Below, in pieces: positions 42,533 through 52,202 of a stretch of DNA of 64,000 nucleotides (positions are counted from its first letter, which is position 1; every line of letters begins with the position of its first letter). Source of the DNA: JAJZRV01 sp027442615 (GTDB taxonomy: Bacteria; Pseudomonadota; Gammaproteobacteria; Burkholderiales; Ferrovaceae). The stretch is from positions 13,470 to 77,469 of the forward strand of contig DAIBBI010000037.1 of assembly GCA_027442615.1 (NCBI GenBank), read 5' to 3'. The notes under the pieces are model-generated. The model was not told the origin of the DNA. It searched no databases and saw only the letters and a program-made list of their open reading frames with translations. A program made the translations under genes and the position numbers.

Positions 42533-43013
42533 GTCGCTGCGCGCACTTGCGCAGCGCGCGGGCGAAGCCCTGCAGCGCCAGGGGCTCGTTCTCGTTACGG
42601 CCGAATCCTGCACCGGGGGCGGCATTGCCGCCGCCGTGACGGACGTCTCCGGCAGCTCCAGCTGGTTTGACCGGGGCTTCGTGGTATACAGCAACGACAG
42701 CAAGGTGGAGATGCTGGGGGTGGATGCCGGGCTGCTGCGCACCGAGGGTGCGGTCAGCGAGCCGGTGGTGCGGGCCATGGTTGCAGGGGCGCTGGCGCGC
42801 AGCCCGGCGCAGCTTGCGGTGGCAGTCAGCGGGATTGCGGGGCCGGGGGGAGGTTCACCCGAAAAACCCGTGGGGACGGTGTGCCTGGCCTGGCAGCGTC
42901 GTGGGCAGGCGCCCCAGGCAGAGACCATGCTGTTTCACGGCAACCGGGATGAAGTTCGGGCGGCCACGGTGCGCCGGGCCCTGGAAGGCGTGTTGCGGCT
43001 GTTGCACGCCTGA
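42525..43013 (+). CDS. pncC: Nicotinamide-nucleotide amidohydrolase (CinA C-terminal domain)
   Basis: Converts nicotinamide mononucleotide to nicotinate mononucleotide in NAD recycling. 162 residues, a single CinA-C domain: VTAESCTGGGIAAAVTDVSGSS, the FVVYSND segment and VSGIAGPGGGSPEKPVGTV. ATG 42525 overlaps the pgpA stop and is the family N-terminus. Position just before recA is typical of many bacteria. Confidence 0.94.
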   Translation: MCESLRALAQRAGEALQRQGLVLVTAESCTGGGIAAAVTDVSGSSSWFDRGFVVYSNDSKVEMLGVDAGLLRTEGAVSEPVVRAMVAGALARSPAQLAVAVSGIAGPGGGSPEKPVGTVCLAWQRRGQAPQAETMLFHGNRDEVRAATVRRALEGVLRLLHA

Positions 43014-43015
43014 TG

Positions 43016-43043
43016 TTGTAAATTTCCGGATACTGTATATAAT
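43016..43043 (+). promoter_or_regulatory. recA promoter
   Basis: TTGTAA (43016-43021) and a perfect TATAAT (43038-43043) are spaced 16 nt apart. The -10 lies wholly inside the LexA box, so LexA binding would block RNA polymerase directly. Confidence 0.75.
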
Positions 43044-43050
43044 TACAGTA
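43031..43050. promoter_or_regulatory. LexA (SOS) box of recA
   Basis: TACTGTATATAATTACAGTA fits the CTGT-N8-ACAG operator with fully symmetric outer 6 bp and an AT-only centre. It lies ~97 nt before the recA ATG. This is direct sequence evidence that recA (and probably recX behind it) is DNA-damage inducible. Confidence 0.93.
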
Positions 43051-43146
43051 CACGGTTCAAACAGGCCGGGTCCGTCACTGTTCTCCAACAGCAGCATTTC
43101 GGTGGCGCTATCATAATCCCGAATCGAATTTTGAAGGACGAACGTC

Positions 43147-44187
<1,041 letters not shown>

Positions 44188-44192
44188 GCGCA

Positions 44193-44633
44193 TTGATGGC
44201 CGGCATCGACCTGCGGTCACGCGCGCTTCACCTGTTATCCCGCCGGGAGCACACCCGGCGGGAACTCTCCAAAAAACTGGCAGCCCATTGCGACGATGAA
44301 GGGGCGCTCGAGGCATTGCTCGATGCCCTGACCGAAGAGGGCTTGTTGTCCGATGTCCGGGCGGCCGAAGCCATCCTGCGTTCGCGAACCGGGCGCCATG
44401 GGCTCCTCAAAATCCGCCAGGAATTCCAGCAGCGCGGTGTCCCTGCCGAAGTGGCAAGCCATGCGCTGGCGTCGGCCCGAGATGGCGAACTGGAATCGGC
44501 GCGTAGCGTCTGGCGAAAGAAATTTTCCCAACTCCCCACCAATGCCGAGGAACGGGCCCGTCAGGGACGCTACCTGCATAACCGCGGCTTCTCCCTGCCC
44601 ATCATCCAGCAGATTCTGCGCGACGACGATTGA
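44193..44633 (+). CDS. recX: Regulatory protein RecX
   Basis: Binds and modulates RecA filaments. About 146 residues of three-helix repeats: RALHLLSRREHTRRELSKKL at the start, LLDALTEEGLLSD, then RHGLLKIRQEFQQRGV and a final GRYLHNRGF. It begins 5 nt after recA, whose SOS promoter probably drives it. ATG 44196 is a close alternative to 44193. Confidence 0.92.
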   Translation: MMAGIDLRSRALHLLSRREHTRRELSKKLAAHCDDEGALEALLDALTEEGLLSDVRAAEAILRSRTGRHGLLKIRQEFQQRGVPAEVASHALASARDGELESARSVWRKKFSQLPTNAEERARQGRYLHNRGFSLPIIQQILRDDD

Positions 44634-44721
44634 TGCGGCCTTTGGCGCCGCTTTTGGTAGAATTCACGGTTATTTCACACCACATGCAGCCCAGGCCGCG
44701 GCCGGGATTCGAGGGCGTTCC

Positions 44722-47316
44722 ATGAAATCTGCCGAAATTCGCGACAAGTTTCTTCAATACTTTGCCAGCCATGGCCATACCATCGTGCCCTCCAGCCCGC
44801 TGGTGCCGGGCAATGACCCCACCCTGCTGTTCACCAATTCCGGCATGGTGCAGTTCAAGGACGTGTTTCTGGGGAAGGACAAGCGCTCCTACACCCGCGC
44901 CACCAGCAGCCAGCGTAGCGTGCGCGCCGGGGGAAAGCATAATGACCTGGAAAACGTGGGTTATACCGCGCGCCATCACACCTTTTTCGAGATGCTGGGC
45001 AATTTCAGCTTCGGTGACTACTTCAAGCGCGACGCCATCCGCTTTGCCTGGCAGTTTCTCACCGAGGAGCTTCGGCTCTCGCCGGACAAGCTGTGGGTTA
45101 CGGTGTATCACGACGACAATGAAGCTGCCGATATCTGGCTGAGGGAAATCGGCGTGTCACCCAAGCGTCTGACCCGCATCAGCACTGCGGACAACTTCTG
45201 GCAGATGGGCGATACCGGCCCCTGCGGACCCTGCAGCGAAATTTTTTATGACCACGGACCCGAAGTGGCCGGAGGGCCTCCGGGCACACCGGAAGCGGAC
45301 GGCGATCGCTACATCGAAATCTGGAACCTGGTGTTCATGCAGTACAACCGCGATGAGGCAGGCAAGCTGCACCCCCTGCCCAAGCCTTCGGTGGATACCG
45401 GCATGGGGCTGGAGCGCATCTCGGCCATCATGCAGCATGTGCACAGCAACTATGACATCGACCTGTTCCAGGCGCTCATCGCGGCCGCGGCGCGCTACAC
45501 CGGCACCAGGGATCCATCCAGCAATTCCCTCAAGGTCATCGCTGACCATATCCGCGCCTGCGCCTTCCTTATTGTGGACGGCGTCATTCCCAGCAACGAA
45601 GGGCGCGGCTATGTGCTGCGCCGGATCATCCGGCGCGCCATCCGCCACGGTTACAAGCTGGGCCAGCAGCAGCCGTTCTTCCACAAGCTGGTGGCGGACC
45701 TGGCCATCGTGATGGGCGAGGCCTATCCCGAACTCGTGGCGGCCCAGGAATCGGTGACGGGCGTGTTGCTCCAGGAGGAGGAGCGCTTTGCCGAAACGCT
45801 GGAAAACGGCATGGTGGTGCTGGAGGCGGCCCTGCATCAGGAAGACCGCATGCTCGATGGCGAGACCGTGTTTCGCCTGTACGACACCTACGGATTTCCC
45901 GTGGACCTGACCGCCGACATCGCGCGTGAACGGGGCGTGGCAGTGGACCTGGCGGGTTTTGAGCGCGCCATGGAACAGCAGCGCGAAAGGGCACGCGCCG
46001 CTTCCAAATTCACGGCGCAGGGTGCGGTGGAATACCGTGGCGAAGCCACCGAGTTTCTGGGGTACGAGTCGCTGCAGGTGGAAGGGCGCATCGTGGCGCT
46101 CTATCGCGACGGTGTCGCCGTGCCCTCACTGGAGGCGGGTGAATCGGGGGTGGTGGTGCTGGATCGCACGCCTTTCTACGCCGAATCCGGAGGGCAGGTG
46201 GGCGACCGTGGCGAACTCGCCACCTCTCACGGCACCTTTGCGGTGGAGGATACGCAAAAAATCCAGGCTGGCGTGTTTGGCCACCACGGGCAGGTCAGGA
46301 CCGGTCGCATCAATGCGGGAGACATGGCGGATGCGCACGTGGACACGCGCGCGCGTCAGCGTGCGGCATGGAACCATTCGGCCACCCATTTGCTGCACGC
46401 TGCGCTGCGCACCGTGCTGGGGCCGCATGTTGCCCAGAAGGGCTCGCTCGTGGATCCCTTCAGGACGCGCTTTGATTTTTCGCATGACAAGCCGGTCACC
46501 GAAGCAGAGCTGCGTACCATCGAGGAACTCGTCAATCAGGAAATCCGCCGCAACCATCCGGTGGAAGTGCGCATCATGAAATACGATGACGCCGTCAAGA
46601 AGGGCGCCATGGCGCTTTTTGGCGAAAAGTACGGGGACGAAGTGCGGGTGGTGGGCATGGGTGATTTCTCCACCGAATTGTGCGGTGGCACGCATGTGCA
46701 CCGCTCGGGCGACATCGGCCTGTTCCGCATCGTGGGCGAATCGGGGGTGGCCTCGGGCGTGCGTCGCATCGAGGCGGTGACGGGCGAGGGGGCGCTGGAA
46801 TGGACCCATCGCGAACAGGACCGGCTGGCCGAAGTGGCCGAACGCTTGAAGGCCCAGCCCCAGGAAATCGTGGCCAAACTCTCCACCGTCCTTGACAACG
46901 TGCGGGCCCTGGAACGCGAGCTGGACCGCCTCAAGGCCAAAATGGCCGTGAGCGAAAGCGCCGATCTCATCCAGCAGGCCGTTCAGATCAGCCCTGAAGT
47001 GCAACTGCTATCCGTGCATGTTCCCGGGGCCGACGCCAAGGCCTTGCGTGAAACCCTGGACGCCTTGAAGGGCCGGCTGCTTTCTGCAGTGATCGTGCTG
47101 GGTTCGGATACCGAAGGCCGGGTCAGCCTGATCGCGGGGGTGACGCCCAACCTGACCGCGCGCTTGAAGGCGGGCGAACTGGTCAACTTCGTGGCACAGC
47201 AGGTGGGCGGCAAGGGCGGCGGGCGCCCGGACATGGCCCAGGCTGGCGGCACCGACCCGGCCAGGCTGGCGCAGGCGCTTGCGTCGGTCAGCGCCTGGGT
47301 GAAGGAGCGCTTGTAA
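44722..47316 (+). CDS. alaS: Alanyl-tRNA synthetase
   Basis: Charges tRNA-Ala and edits mischarged serine and glycine. 864 residues: class II catalytic domain (SAEIRDKFLQYFASHGH; LFTNSGMVQFKDVFLG), helical tRNA-recognition region, editing domain with NHSATHLLHAALR and the zinc-site CGGTHVHRSGDIG, and a C-terminal coiled coil plus DHHA1 domain ending GGKGGGRPDMAQAGG. A TAGAAT (44658) could be a -10 but lacks a -35 at normal distance. It converges with the DUF465 gene with only 3 nt between stops. Confidence 0.98.
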   Translation: MKSAEIRDKFLQYFASHGHTIVPSSPLVPGNDPTLLFTNSGMVQFKDVFLGKDKRSYTRATSSQRSVRAGGKHNDLENVGYTARHHTFFEMLGNFSFGDYFKRDAIRFAWQFLTEELRLSPDKLWVTVYHDDNEAADIWLREIGVSPKRLTRISTADNFWQMGDTGPCGPCSEIFYDHGPEVAGGPPGTPEADGDRYIEIWNLVFMQYNRDEAGKLHPLPKPSVDTGMGLERISAIMQHVHSNYDIDLFQALIAAAARYTGTRDPSSNSLKVIADHIRACAFLIVDGVIPSNEGRGYVLRRIIRRAIRHGYKLGQQQPFFHKLVADLAIVMGEAYPELVAAQESVTGVLLQEEERFAETLENGMVVLEAALHQEDRMLDGETVFRLYDTYGFPVDLTADIARERGVAVDLAGFERAMEQQRERARAASKFTAQGAVEYRGEATEFLGYESLQVEGRIVALYRDGVAVPSLEAGESGVVVLDRTPFYAESGGQVGDRGELATSHGTFAVEDTQKIQAGVFGHHGQVRTGRINAGDMADAHVDTRARQRAAWNHSATHLLHAALRTVLGPHVAQKGSLVDPFRTRFDFSHDKPVTEAELRTIEELVNQEIRRNHPVEVRIMKYDDAVKKGAMALFGEKYGDEVRVVGMGDFSTELCGGTHVHRSGDIGLFRIVGESGVASGVRRIEAVTGEGALEWTHREQDRLAEVAERLKAQPQEIVAKLSTVLDNVRALERELDRLKAKMAVSESADLIQQAVQISPEVQLLSVHVPGADAKALRETLDALKGRLLSAVIVLGSDTEGRVSLIAGVTPNLTARLKAGELVNFVAQQVGGKGGGRPDMAQAGGTDPARLAQALASVSAWVKERL

Positions 47317-47319
47317 GGG

Positions 47320-47514
47320 TCAGGCGGAGATGTCGGGGACGAGACTGGCCTGCAGTGCGGCGATCTGGTCCTTCAACTGAAGTTTTCGCTTTTTGAGGCG
47401 CTGCAGTTCGATCTGGTCGGGCTGGGCATTTCGGATCTTGCCGAGGATTTTTTCATCCAGGGTCCGGTGTTCGGTTTGCAGGCGGTTGATGCGGTCTCGA
47501 ACGGATACTTCCAT
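47320..47514 (-). CDS. YdcH/DUF465 family small protein
   Basis: 64 residues predicted to be one long helix with a hydrophobic/charged heptad pattern (RINRLQTEHRTLDEKILGKI; RLKKRKLQLKDQIAAL). This is the short coiled-coil DUF465 family; no biochemical role is established. It is the last gene of the minus-strand string, 25 nt after panC, with SD GGGGAGG upstream. Confidence 0.85.
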   Translation of the reverse strand: MEVSVRDRINRLQTEHRTLDEKILGKIRNAQPDQIELQRLKKRKLQLKDQIAALQASLVPDISA

Positions 47515-47539
47515 GGCTATACCTCCCCGCGGTTGTGTT

Positions 47540-48373
47540 TCAGGACAGATCCACTTCCAGGTTATCGATCAATCGGGTTTTGCCCAGGCGTGCGGCGGCC
47601 AGAACCACCAGCGCGTGCGCGTGGGCATCCGGCTCCAGCAGATCGGACTGGCGGCGGATGGCGACATAATCGGTTTTCCAGCCACGCGCGTTGAGCGCCA
47701 GCACGGCCTGGGATTCCAGGGTCGCAAAATCACGGCGCCCGGCTTGCAGCGCCTCACGAATGGTGTTGATGTGGTGGTACAGGGCGATGGCCTCGACGCG
47801 CTCCAGCGGACTCAAGTACATATTGCGTGAACTCAGTGCCAGCCCGTCCGGTGCACGCACCGTTTCTGCCGGAATGATTTCGATGGGCAAGGCCAGCTGC
47901 TTGACCATCTCACGCAACACCAGATACTGCTGATAATCTTTTTTGCCGAAGATGGCAATCTGGGGTTGCACCATGTTGAATAGCTTCAACACCACGGTGG
48001 CCACTCCCCGAAAATGCCCCGGCCGGAAGGCGCCCTCCAGGAGGTTCTGGATGCCGGAGGGGTCTACCGTATACTCCTGGGGTTCAGGATAGACCTCCTG
48101 CTCGTCCGGCGCAAATACTACGTTGCAGCCGGCCTGGGCGAGGCGCTCGCAGTCGGCAGCAAGGGTGCGCGGGTAGCGTTCGAAATCTTCGTGGGGACCA
48201 AACTGCAGGCGATTGACGAAAATGCTGGCCACGAGGCAGGCCGCACGGGGCTTGGCCAGCTGGATCAGGTCGATGTGGCCGTCGTGCAGGTTACCCATGG
48301 TGGGGACGAGGGCCACCTGTCGTTCGTTATACAACCGTGCGCGTAACTCGGCCACGGAGTGAATAACATCCAT
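47540..48373 (-). CDS. panC: Pantothenate synthetase
   Basis: Ligates pantoate and beta-alanine with ATP. 277 residues: VPTMGNLHDGHIDLI (HxGH-type nucleotide site), SIFVNRLQFGPHEDFERYPR, FRGVATVVLKLFN, the FGKKDYQQ loop and ALSSRNMYLSP. ATG 48373 has GGGAG 6 nt upstream and is preferred to an upstream in-frame start. Coupled genes panB and panD are not adjacent. The second asparagine of the usual N-Q-F motif is Arg-Leu here (VNRLQFGP), a minor variation. Confidence 0.95.
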   Translation of the reverse strand: MDVIHSVAELRARLYNERQVALVPTMGNLHDGHIDLIQLAKPRAACLVASIFVNRLQFGPHEDFERYPRTLAADCERLAQAGCNVVFAPDEQEVYPEPQEYTVDPSGIQNLLEGAFRPGHFRGVATVVLKLFNMVQPQIAIFGKKDYQQYLVLREMVKQLALPIEIIPAETVRAPDGLALSSRNMYLSPLERVEAIALYHHINTIREALQAGRRDFATLESQAVLALNARGWKTDYVAIRRQSDLLEPDAHAHALVVLAAARLGKTRLIDNLEVDLS

Positions 48374-48420
48374 GAATGCTCCCAAAGCTCAAAGTCGATA
48401 ATGAGCGGATTGTCTCACGC

Positions 48421-49065
48421 CTAGCCGCGATTGAAGAACTCCCGGCGGCTGCGCAGATTGCCGATGCGTTCCAGGAGCAGGTCAAAGTCCTTGGGCTGGT
48501 CCACAAAATTCAGGTTTTCGCTGTTGATGATGAGCAGCGGCGAGGCGTCGTAATTGTGGAAGTATTCCGCGTACATGTCGGCCACCTCGCGCAGGTAACG
48601 CTCCGAGATGGGGCGCTCCACCGTCCAGCCGCGCCGGCGCACCCGCTCCACCAGCACGTCGGCCGGGGCCTGCAGGTAGATGACGAGATCTGGCGTCGCC
48701 GTGCGTGGCTGCAGGAACTGGTACATGCGCTGGTACAGGTCGAACTCGTCGTCGGCGAGGTTCATGCGCGCAAACAGCACGTCCTTGTCCAGCAGGAAGT
48801 CCGCCACCGTGGGGCTGTCAAACAGGTCGCGCTGCTTGAGCTCGCCCGCCTGCAGGGCGCGCTGGAACAAAAAGAACATCTGGGTGGCGAAGGCATAGCG
48901 TTCCGGCGTGCGATAAAAGCGTTCCAGAAACGGGTTGGACTGGGCGTCTTCCAGCATCAGGTGCGCCGAGAGGCGCGAGGCCAGAAGCCGTGCCAGGCTC
49001 GTCTTGCCCACGGCAATGGGGCCTTCCACCACGATGTAGCGGTATTTCTCAGCCAGCTGCGTCAA
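48421..49065 (-). CDS. Deoxynucleoside kinase (deoxyadenosine/deoxyguanosine kinase family)
   Basis: About 214 residues. Phosphorylates deoxynucleosides for salvage. P-loop is VVEGPIAVGKTSLARLL; DSPTVADFLLDKD and the lid arginines (RRRGWTVERPISERYLREV) are typical of the bacterial dNK family. The start is TTG 49065, overlapping the folK stop as TTGA; ATG 49107 would give a longer overlap and an atypical N-terminus. folK-dNK-panC adjacency recurs in betaproteobacteria and groups folate, nucleotide and pantothenate functions without a clear joint pathway. Confidence 0.88.
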   Translation of the reverse strand: MTQLAEKYRYIVVEGPIAVGKTSLARLLASRLSAHLMLEDAQSNPFLERFYRTPERYAFATQMFFLFQRALQAGELKQRDLFDSPTVADFLLDKDVLFARMNLADDEFDLYQRMYQFLQPRTATPDLVIYLQAPADVLVERVRRRGWTVERPISERYLREVADMYAEYFHNYDASPLLIINSENLNFVDQPKDFDLLLERIGNLRSRREFFNRG

Positions 49066-49556
49066 GGCGCGTCCCCTTCCAGCGGCATAACCCGCTGGTC
49101 GGCGCATTGGGCCAGCAACGCCGCTATGGAGCCTTGCCCCGGAATGTCGAGATCGGGGGCAAGCTCCTGCAGCGGACGCAGTACAAAGGCCCGACTGCCC
49201 ATGCGAGGATGCGGTACGGTCAGGCGCGGGGTGGCGATCTGCTCGGCATCGTACATCAGGATGTCAAGGTCGAGTGTGCGTGGTGCATTGGGAAATTCGC
49301 GGCGCCGTCCGTGGCGCACTTCGATGGCGAGCAGGGCGTCGAGCAGCGCCTCGGGGCTGAGGTCGGTGCTGATGCGGGCCACCGCATTCACGAAGTCGGG
49401 CTGGTCGAGATAGCCCATGGGCGCGCTGCGGTACAGGCGCGAGCGCGCCGTCAGGCGGCTGTGGGGCAGTGCCGAGAGTTCGTCAAAGCCCCGGGCGAGA
49501 TGGCCTTCAGGGTCCTGCAGGTTGCCGCCCAGCCCGATGTAGGCCGTGCTGCTCAT
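49062..49556 (-). CDS. folK: 6-hydroxymethyl-7,8-dihydropterin pyrophosphokinase
   Basis: Transfers pyrophosphate from ATP to hydroxymethyl-dihydropterin in folate synthesis. 164 residues with AYIGLGGNLQDPEGHL at the N-terminus, YRSAPMGYLDQPDFVNAVA, and the ATP/Mg motif RTLDLDILMY followed by VPHPRMGSRAFVL. ATG 49556 overlaps the pcnB stop (ATGA). The link to folate is notable beside the formyl-THF enzyme at 5899, though far apart. Confidence 0.95.
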   Translation of the reverse strand: MSSTAYIGLGGNLQDPEGHLARGFDELSALPHSRLTARSRLYRSAPMGYLDQPDFVNAVARISTDLSPEALLDALLAIEVRHGRRREFPNAPRTLDLDILMYDAEQIATPRLTVPHPRMGSRAFVLRPLQELAPDLDIPGQGSIAALLAQCADQRVMPLEGDAP

Positions 49557-50863
49557 CGGCGCCCCCGGCGGCGGCCGCCACGCTTGGGCTTTTCTTCCAC
49601 CACCAGCATGGCCTCGCGCTCTTCGTGACTGACCTGCTGAAAATCCGTCCACCAGTCGGCAATGGCCTCGTCCAGCTCGCCGCTGTCGGCGCGCAACAGC
49701 ATGAAGTCATAGGCGGCACGAAACCGGGGATGCTCCAGCAGGCGAAAGGGGCGCTGTCCCCCGCGGAGTTCAAAGCGCGGCTGCAGGCTCCAGATCTCCT
49801 TCATGACCGCATCGTAGCGCCGCGGGATGGCGAGCTTCTTGCGCTGCGCCTCCAGGATGTCGGACATGGCCTCGAAGAGTGCCGGCATGGGGCGCTCGCC
49901 TGCTGCCTGGCGCTTTTTCCAGGCGTCCAGCACCGGATGCCACAGCAGGCTGGCAAACAAAAATCCCGGGGACACCGGCTTGTCCTCGCGCACGCGGCGG
50001 TCGGTGTTTTCCAGGGACTGGCGGATGAATTTTTCGCCCTGAGGCTGGTCCAGGATCAGGTCGAGCAGCGGCAGCAGGTCGTGGTGCAGGCCTTCGGCGC
50101 GCAGGCGCGCCACGCACGCATGGGCATGGCCAGAGAGCAACAGCTTCAGGATTTCGTCGAACAGGCGCGACTCGGGCACATTGAGCAGCAGGTCGGCCAG
50201 TTCACGAATCGGTGCCTGGGTGGCTCGGTCCAGTTCAAGCCCCAGCTTGGCCGAAAAGCGCACGGCGCGCAGCATGCGCACCGGATCTTCGCGGTAGCGC
50301 GTGGCGGGATCTCCGATCATGGCCAGGCGCTTGGCGTGCACGTCGGCCACGCCGTGAAAGTAATCCAGTACCTCGTTTTTGATGGGGTCGTAGTACAGGG
50401 CGTTGACGGTGAAGTCGCGCCGCGCGGCATCCTCCTCGATGGTGCCGAACACGTTGTCGCGCGTGATGCGGCCATGCTCGTCGGTTTGCTGGCGCTCGTC
50501 CTCGCGCGCAGAGCCCCGAAAGGTGGTGACTTCCACCACCTCGTCATGGCACATGGCATGCACGATCTGGAATCGGCGGCCGATGACGCGGGAACGCCGG
50601 ATCAGACGGCGCACCTGGTCCGGGGTGGCGTCGGTGGCCACGTCGAAATCCTTGGGCTCGTTGCCCACCAGGAGGTCGCGCACCGCCCCCCCCACCACAT
50701 AGGCCTTGAAGCCCGCTTCCTGCAGGGTCTTGATGACGCGCAGGGCGCAGGCACTGATGCTGTCGGGATGGATGCCATGCTGGTTGGCAGGCACCATGCG
50801 CAATTTCGCCACGGGTCCGCCGGGGCTGCGGCGCAATACTTTCTGGATGAATTTTCGGATCAT
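49553..50863 (-). CDS. pcnB: Poly(A) polymerase I
   Basis: Adds poly(A) tails to RNA 3' ends, promoting decay. 436 residues of the class II nucleotidyltransferase family: AYVVGGAVRDLLVGNEPKDFDVATDA contains the GG-x-DxD active site, then RRDFTVNALYYDP and REDPVRMLRAVRFSAKLG. The C-terminus is basic (PKRGGRRRGRR), typical of PcnB rather than a CCA-adding enzyme. It overlaps the HAD gene by 4 nt upstream and folK downstream. Confidence 0.94.
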   Translation of the reverse strand: MIRKFIQKVLRRSPGGPVAKLRMVPANQHGIHPDSISACALRVIKTLQEAGFKAYVVGGAVRDLLVGNEPKDFDVATDATPDQVRRLIRRSRVIGRRFQIVHAMCHDEVVEVTTFRGSAREDERQQTDEHGRITRDNVFGTIEEDAARRDFTVNALYYDPIKNEVLDYFHGVADVHAKRLAMIGDPATRYREDPVRMLRAVRFSAKLGLELDRATQAPIRELADLLLNVPESRLFDEILKLLLSGHAHACVARLRAEGLHHDLLPLLDLILDQPQGEKFIRQSLENTDRRVREDKPVSPGFLFASLLWHPVLDAWKKRQAAGERPMPALFEAMSDILEAQRKKLAIPRRYDAVMKEIWSLQPRFELRGGQRPFRLLEHPRFRAAYDFMLLRADSGELDEAIADWWTDFQQVSHEEREAMLVVEEKPKRGGRRRGRR

Positions 50864-51534
50864 GGGGAGGCGTGCAGTTCAAGAATGGGCCAATGGGCTG
50901 CGCGTGCATGGGCGCGCAGCGTGTCGTCCGGGTTGACGGCCACGGGGTGGGAGACGCGCCGCAGGAGGGGCAGGTCGTTGAGCGAATCGCTGTAGAACAC
51001 GGTGGTGTCGAAATCGGACCAGCGTCGTCCCAAAGCGTCCAACCAGGCGTCCACGCAGGCAATCTTGCCCTCGCGAAAGCAGGGCAGGCCGTGGGCCTTG
51101 CCGGTGAACTGGCCGTCGGGTCCGACTTCGGGCTCGGTGGCCACCAGGTGCTCGATGCCAAAAGCGGCGGCGATGGGGGCCGTGACGAAGCGGTTGGTGG
51201 CCGTGACGATGGCCGTGAGGTCGGCGCGGGCCCGTTCTTCACGCACCAGTTGGCGGGCTTTGTCGCTGATCAGCGGCGTGATGCGTTCCTGCATGAACTG
51301 ATGGTGCCATCGGTCGAGTTCGGTGCGGCTGTGACGACCCAGGGGTCCCAGCTGGAACTTCAGGAAATGCTGGATGTCGAGCGTGCCTGCCTTGTAGTCC
51401 TGGTAGAAGGCCAGATTCTGCGCCTCATAGGCCTCGCGGTCATGCACGCCCTGGGCGGCCAGAAAGAGCCCCCATTCAAAGTCGCTGTCGCCGGACAGCA
51501 GGGTATTGTCGAGATCAAAAAGAACCAGTCGCAT
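50860..51534 (-). CDS. HAD-superfamily hydrolase (SerB-like, subfamily IB)
   Basis: 224 residues. The nucleophile motif is LVLFDLDNTLLSGDSDFEW, motif II is VTATNRF, and motif IV is FYSDSLNDLPLLRRV, as in phosphoserine-phosphatase-like enzymes. The helical cap follows motif I. Related genes in betaproteobacteria are annotated as histidinol-phosphatase or phosphoserine-phosphatase-like; the substrate cannot be assigned. It starts overlapping hda (TAATG) and ends overlapping pcnB. Confidence 0.88.
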   Translation of the reverse strand: MRLVLFDLDNTLLSGDSDFEWGLFLAAQGVHDREAYEAQNLAFYQDYKAGTLDIQHFLKFQLGPLGRHSRTELDRWHHQFMQERITPLISDKARQLVREERARADLTAIVTATNRFVTAPIAAAFGIEHLVATEPEVGPDGQFTGKAHGLPCFREGKIACVDAWLDALGRRWSDFDTTVFYSDSLNDLPLLRRVSHPVAVNPDDTLRAHARAAHWPILELHASP

Positions 51535-52202
51535 TACATTCCGGTAGAACGAGGTTGAAGGGAAGCCAGTGCATCCCGAATCAGCGGGATGGTGATGATG
51601 GCACGATGCGCTGAAAGGGACCAGCGGTTGAGTTCCTGCATCAGGGAAAACAGGGACGCGGTGTCGCGCGTCCAGTGGGTCAGGATGTAGCGTGCGGCAT
51701 CCTGCGGCAGACTGACCCCCATGTGCGCTGCGCGCGCCTGCAGCGCTGCCATTTTTTCGGGATCATCGAGGGAGTGTACGCGCAGCACGAGACCCCAGCC
51801 CAGCCGGGTGGCGAGATCGGGCAGCAGGGACAGCTGGCCCGGTGGGCAGGGGCCGCTGGCCAACAGGCGCCCGCCTTCGTCGCGTCGCTCGTTGTAGCGA
51901 TGAAACAGCGTGACGGCCCCTTCCGGGGACAGCCGCTCCACGTCGTCCACCAGCAGCAGCGGCTGGGCATCGGGTTCAAAACGGGTGTTCGCGGTGCAAG
52001 CCACGTAACGGGTGGGACACAGCGCCCGCAGCAGGTGGGACTTGCCCGCGCCGGGTTCGCCCCACAGATAGACAAAGCGTTCCGGGCATTCGCCACGCAC
52101 CCATTGCTGCAGGGTCTCCAGCACTTCGGCATTGCGCCCCGTCACGAAATCTTCCAGACGCGGCGGCTCACCCGGTGCGATGTCGAGAATCAACTGACGC
52201 AT
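51534..52202 (-). CDS. hda: DnaA regulatory inactivator Hda
   Basis: 222 residues. An AAA+ protein homologous to DnaA domain III that, with the beta clamp, stimulates hydrolysis of DnaA-bound ATP and prevents re-initiation. The N-terminal RQLILDI is a clamp-binding-like motif; Walker A is GEPGAGKSHLLRAL and Walker B is LLLVDDVERL. It has no domain IV DNA-binding region. The perM stop and hda start share one base (TGATG). Confidence 0.92.
   Translation of the reverse strand: MRQLILDIAPGEPPRLEDFVTGRNAEVLETLQQWVRGECPERFVYLWGEPGAGKSHLLRALCPTRYVACTANTRFEPDAQPLLLVDDVERLSPEGAVTLFHRYNERRDEGGRLLASGPCPPGQLSLLPDLATRLGWGLVLRVHSLDDPEKMAALQARAAHMGVSLPQDAARYILTHWTRDTASLFSLMQELNRWSLSAHRAIITIPLIRDALASLQPRSTGM

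Noticed and set aside
44630..44663. TTGATG ... TAGAAT as alaS promoter
   Set aside because: The spacer is 22 nt, outside the normal range.
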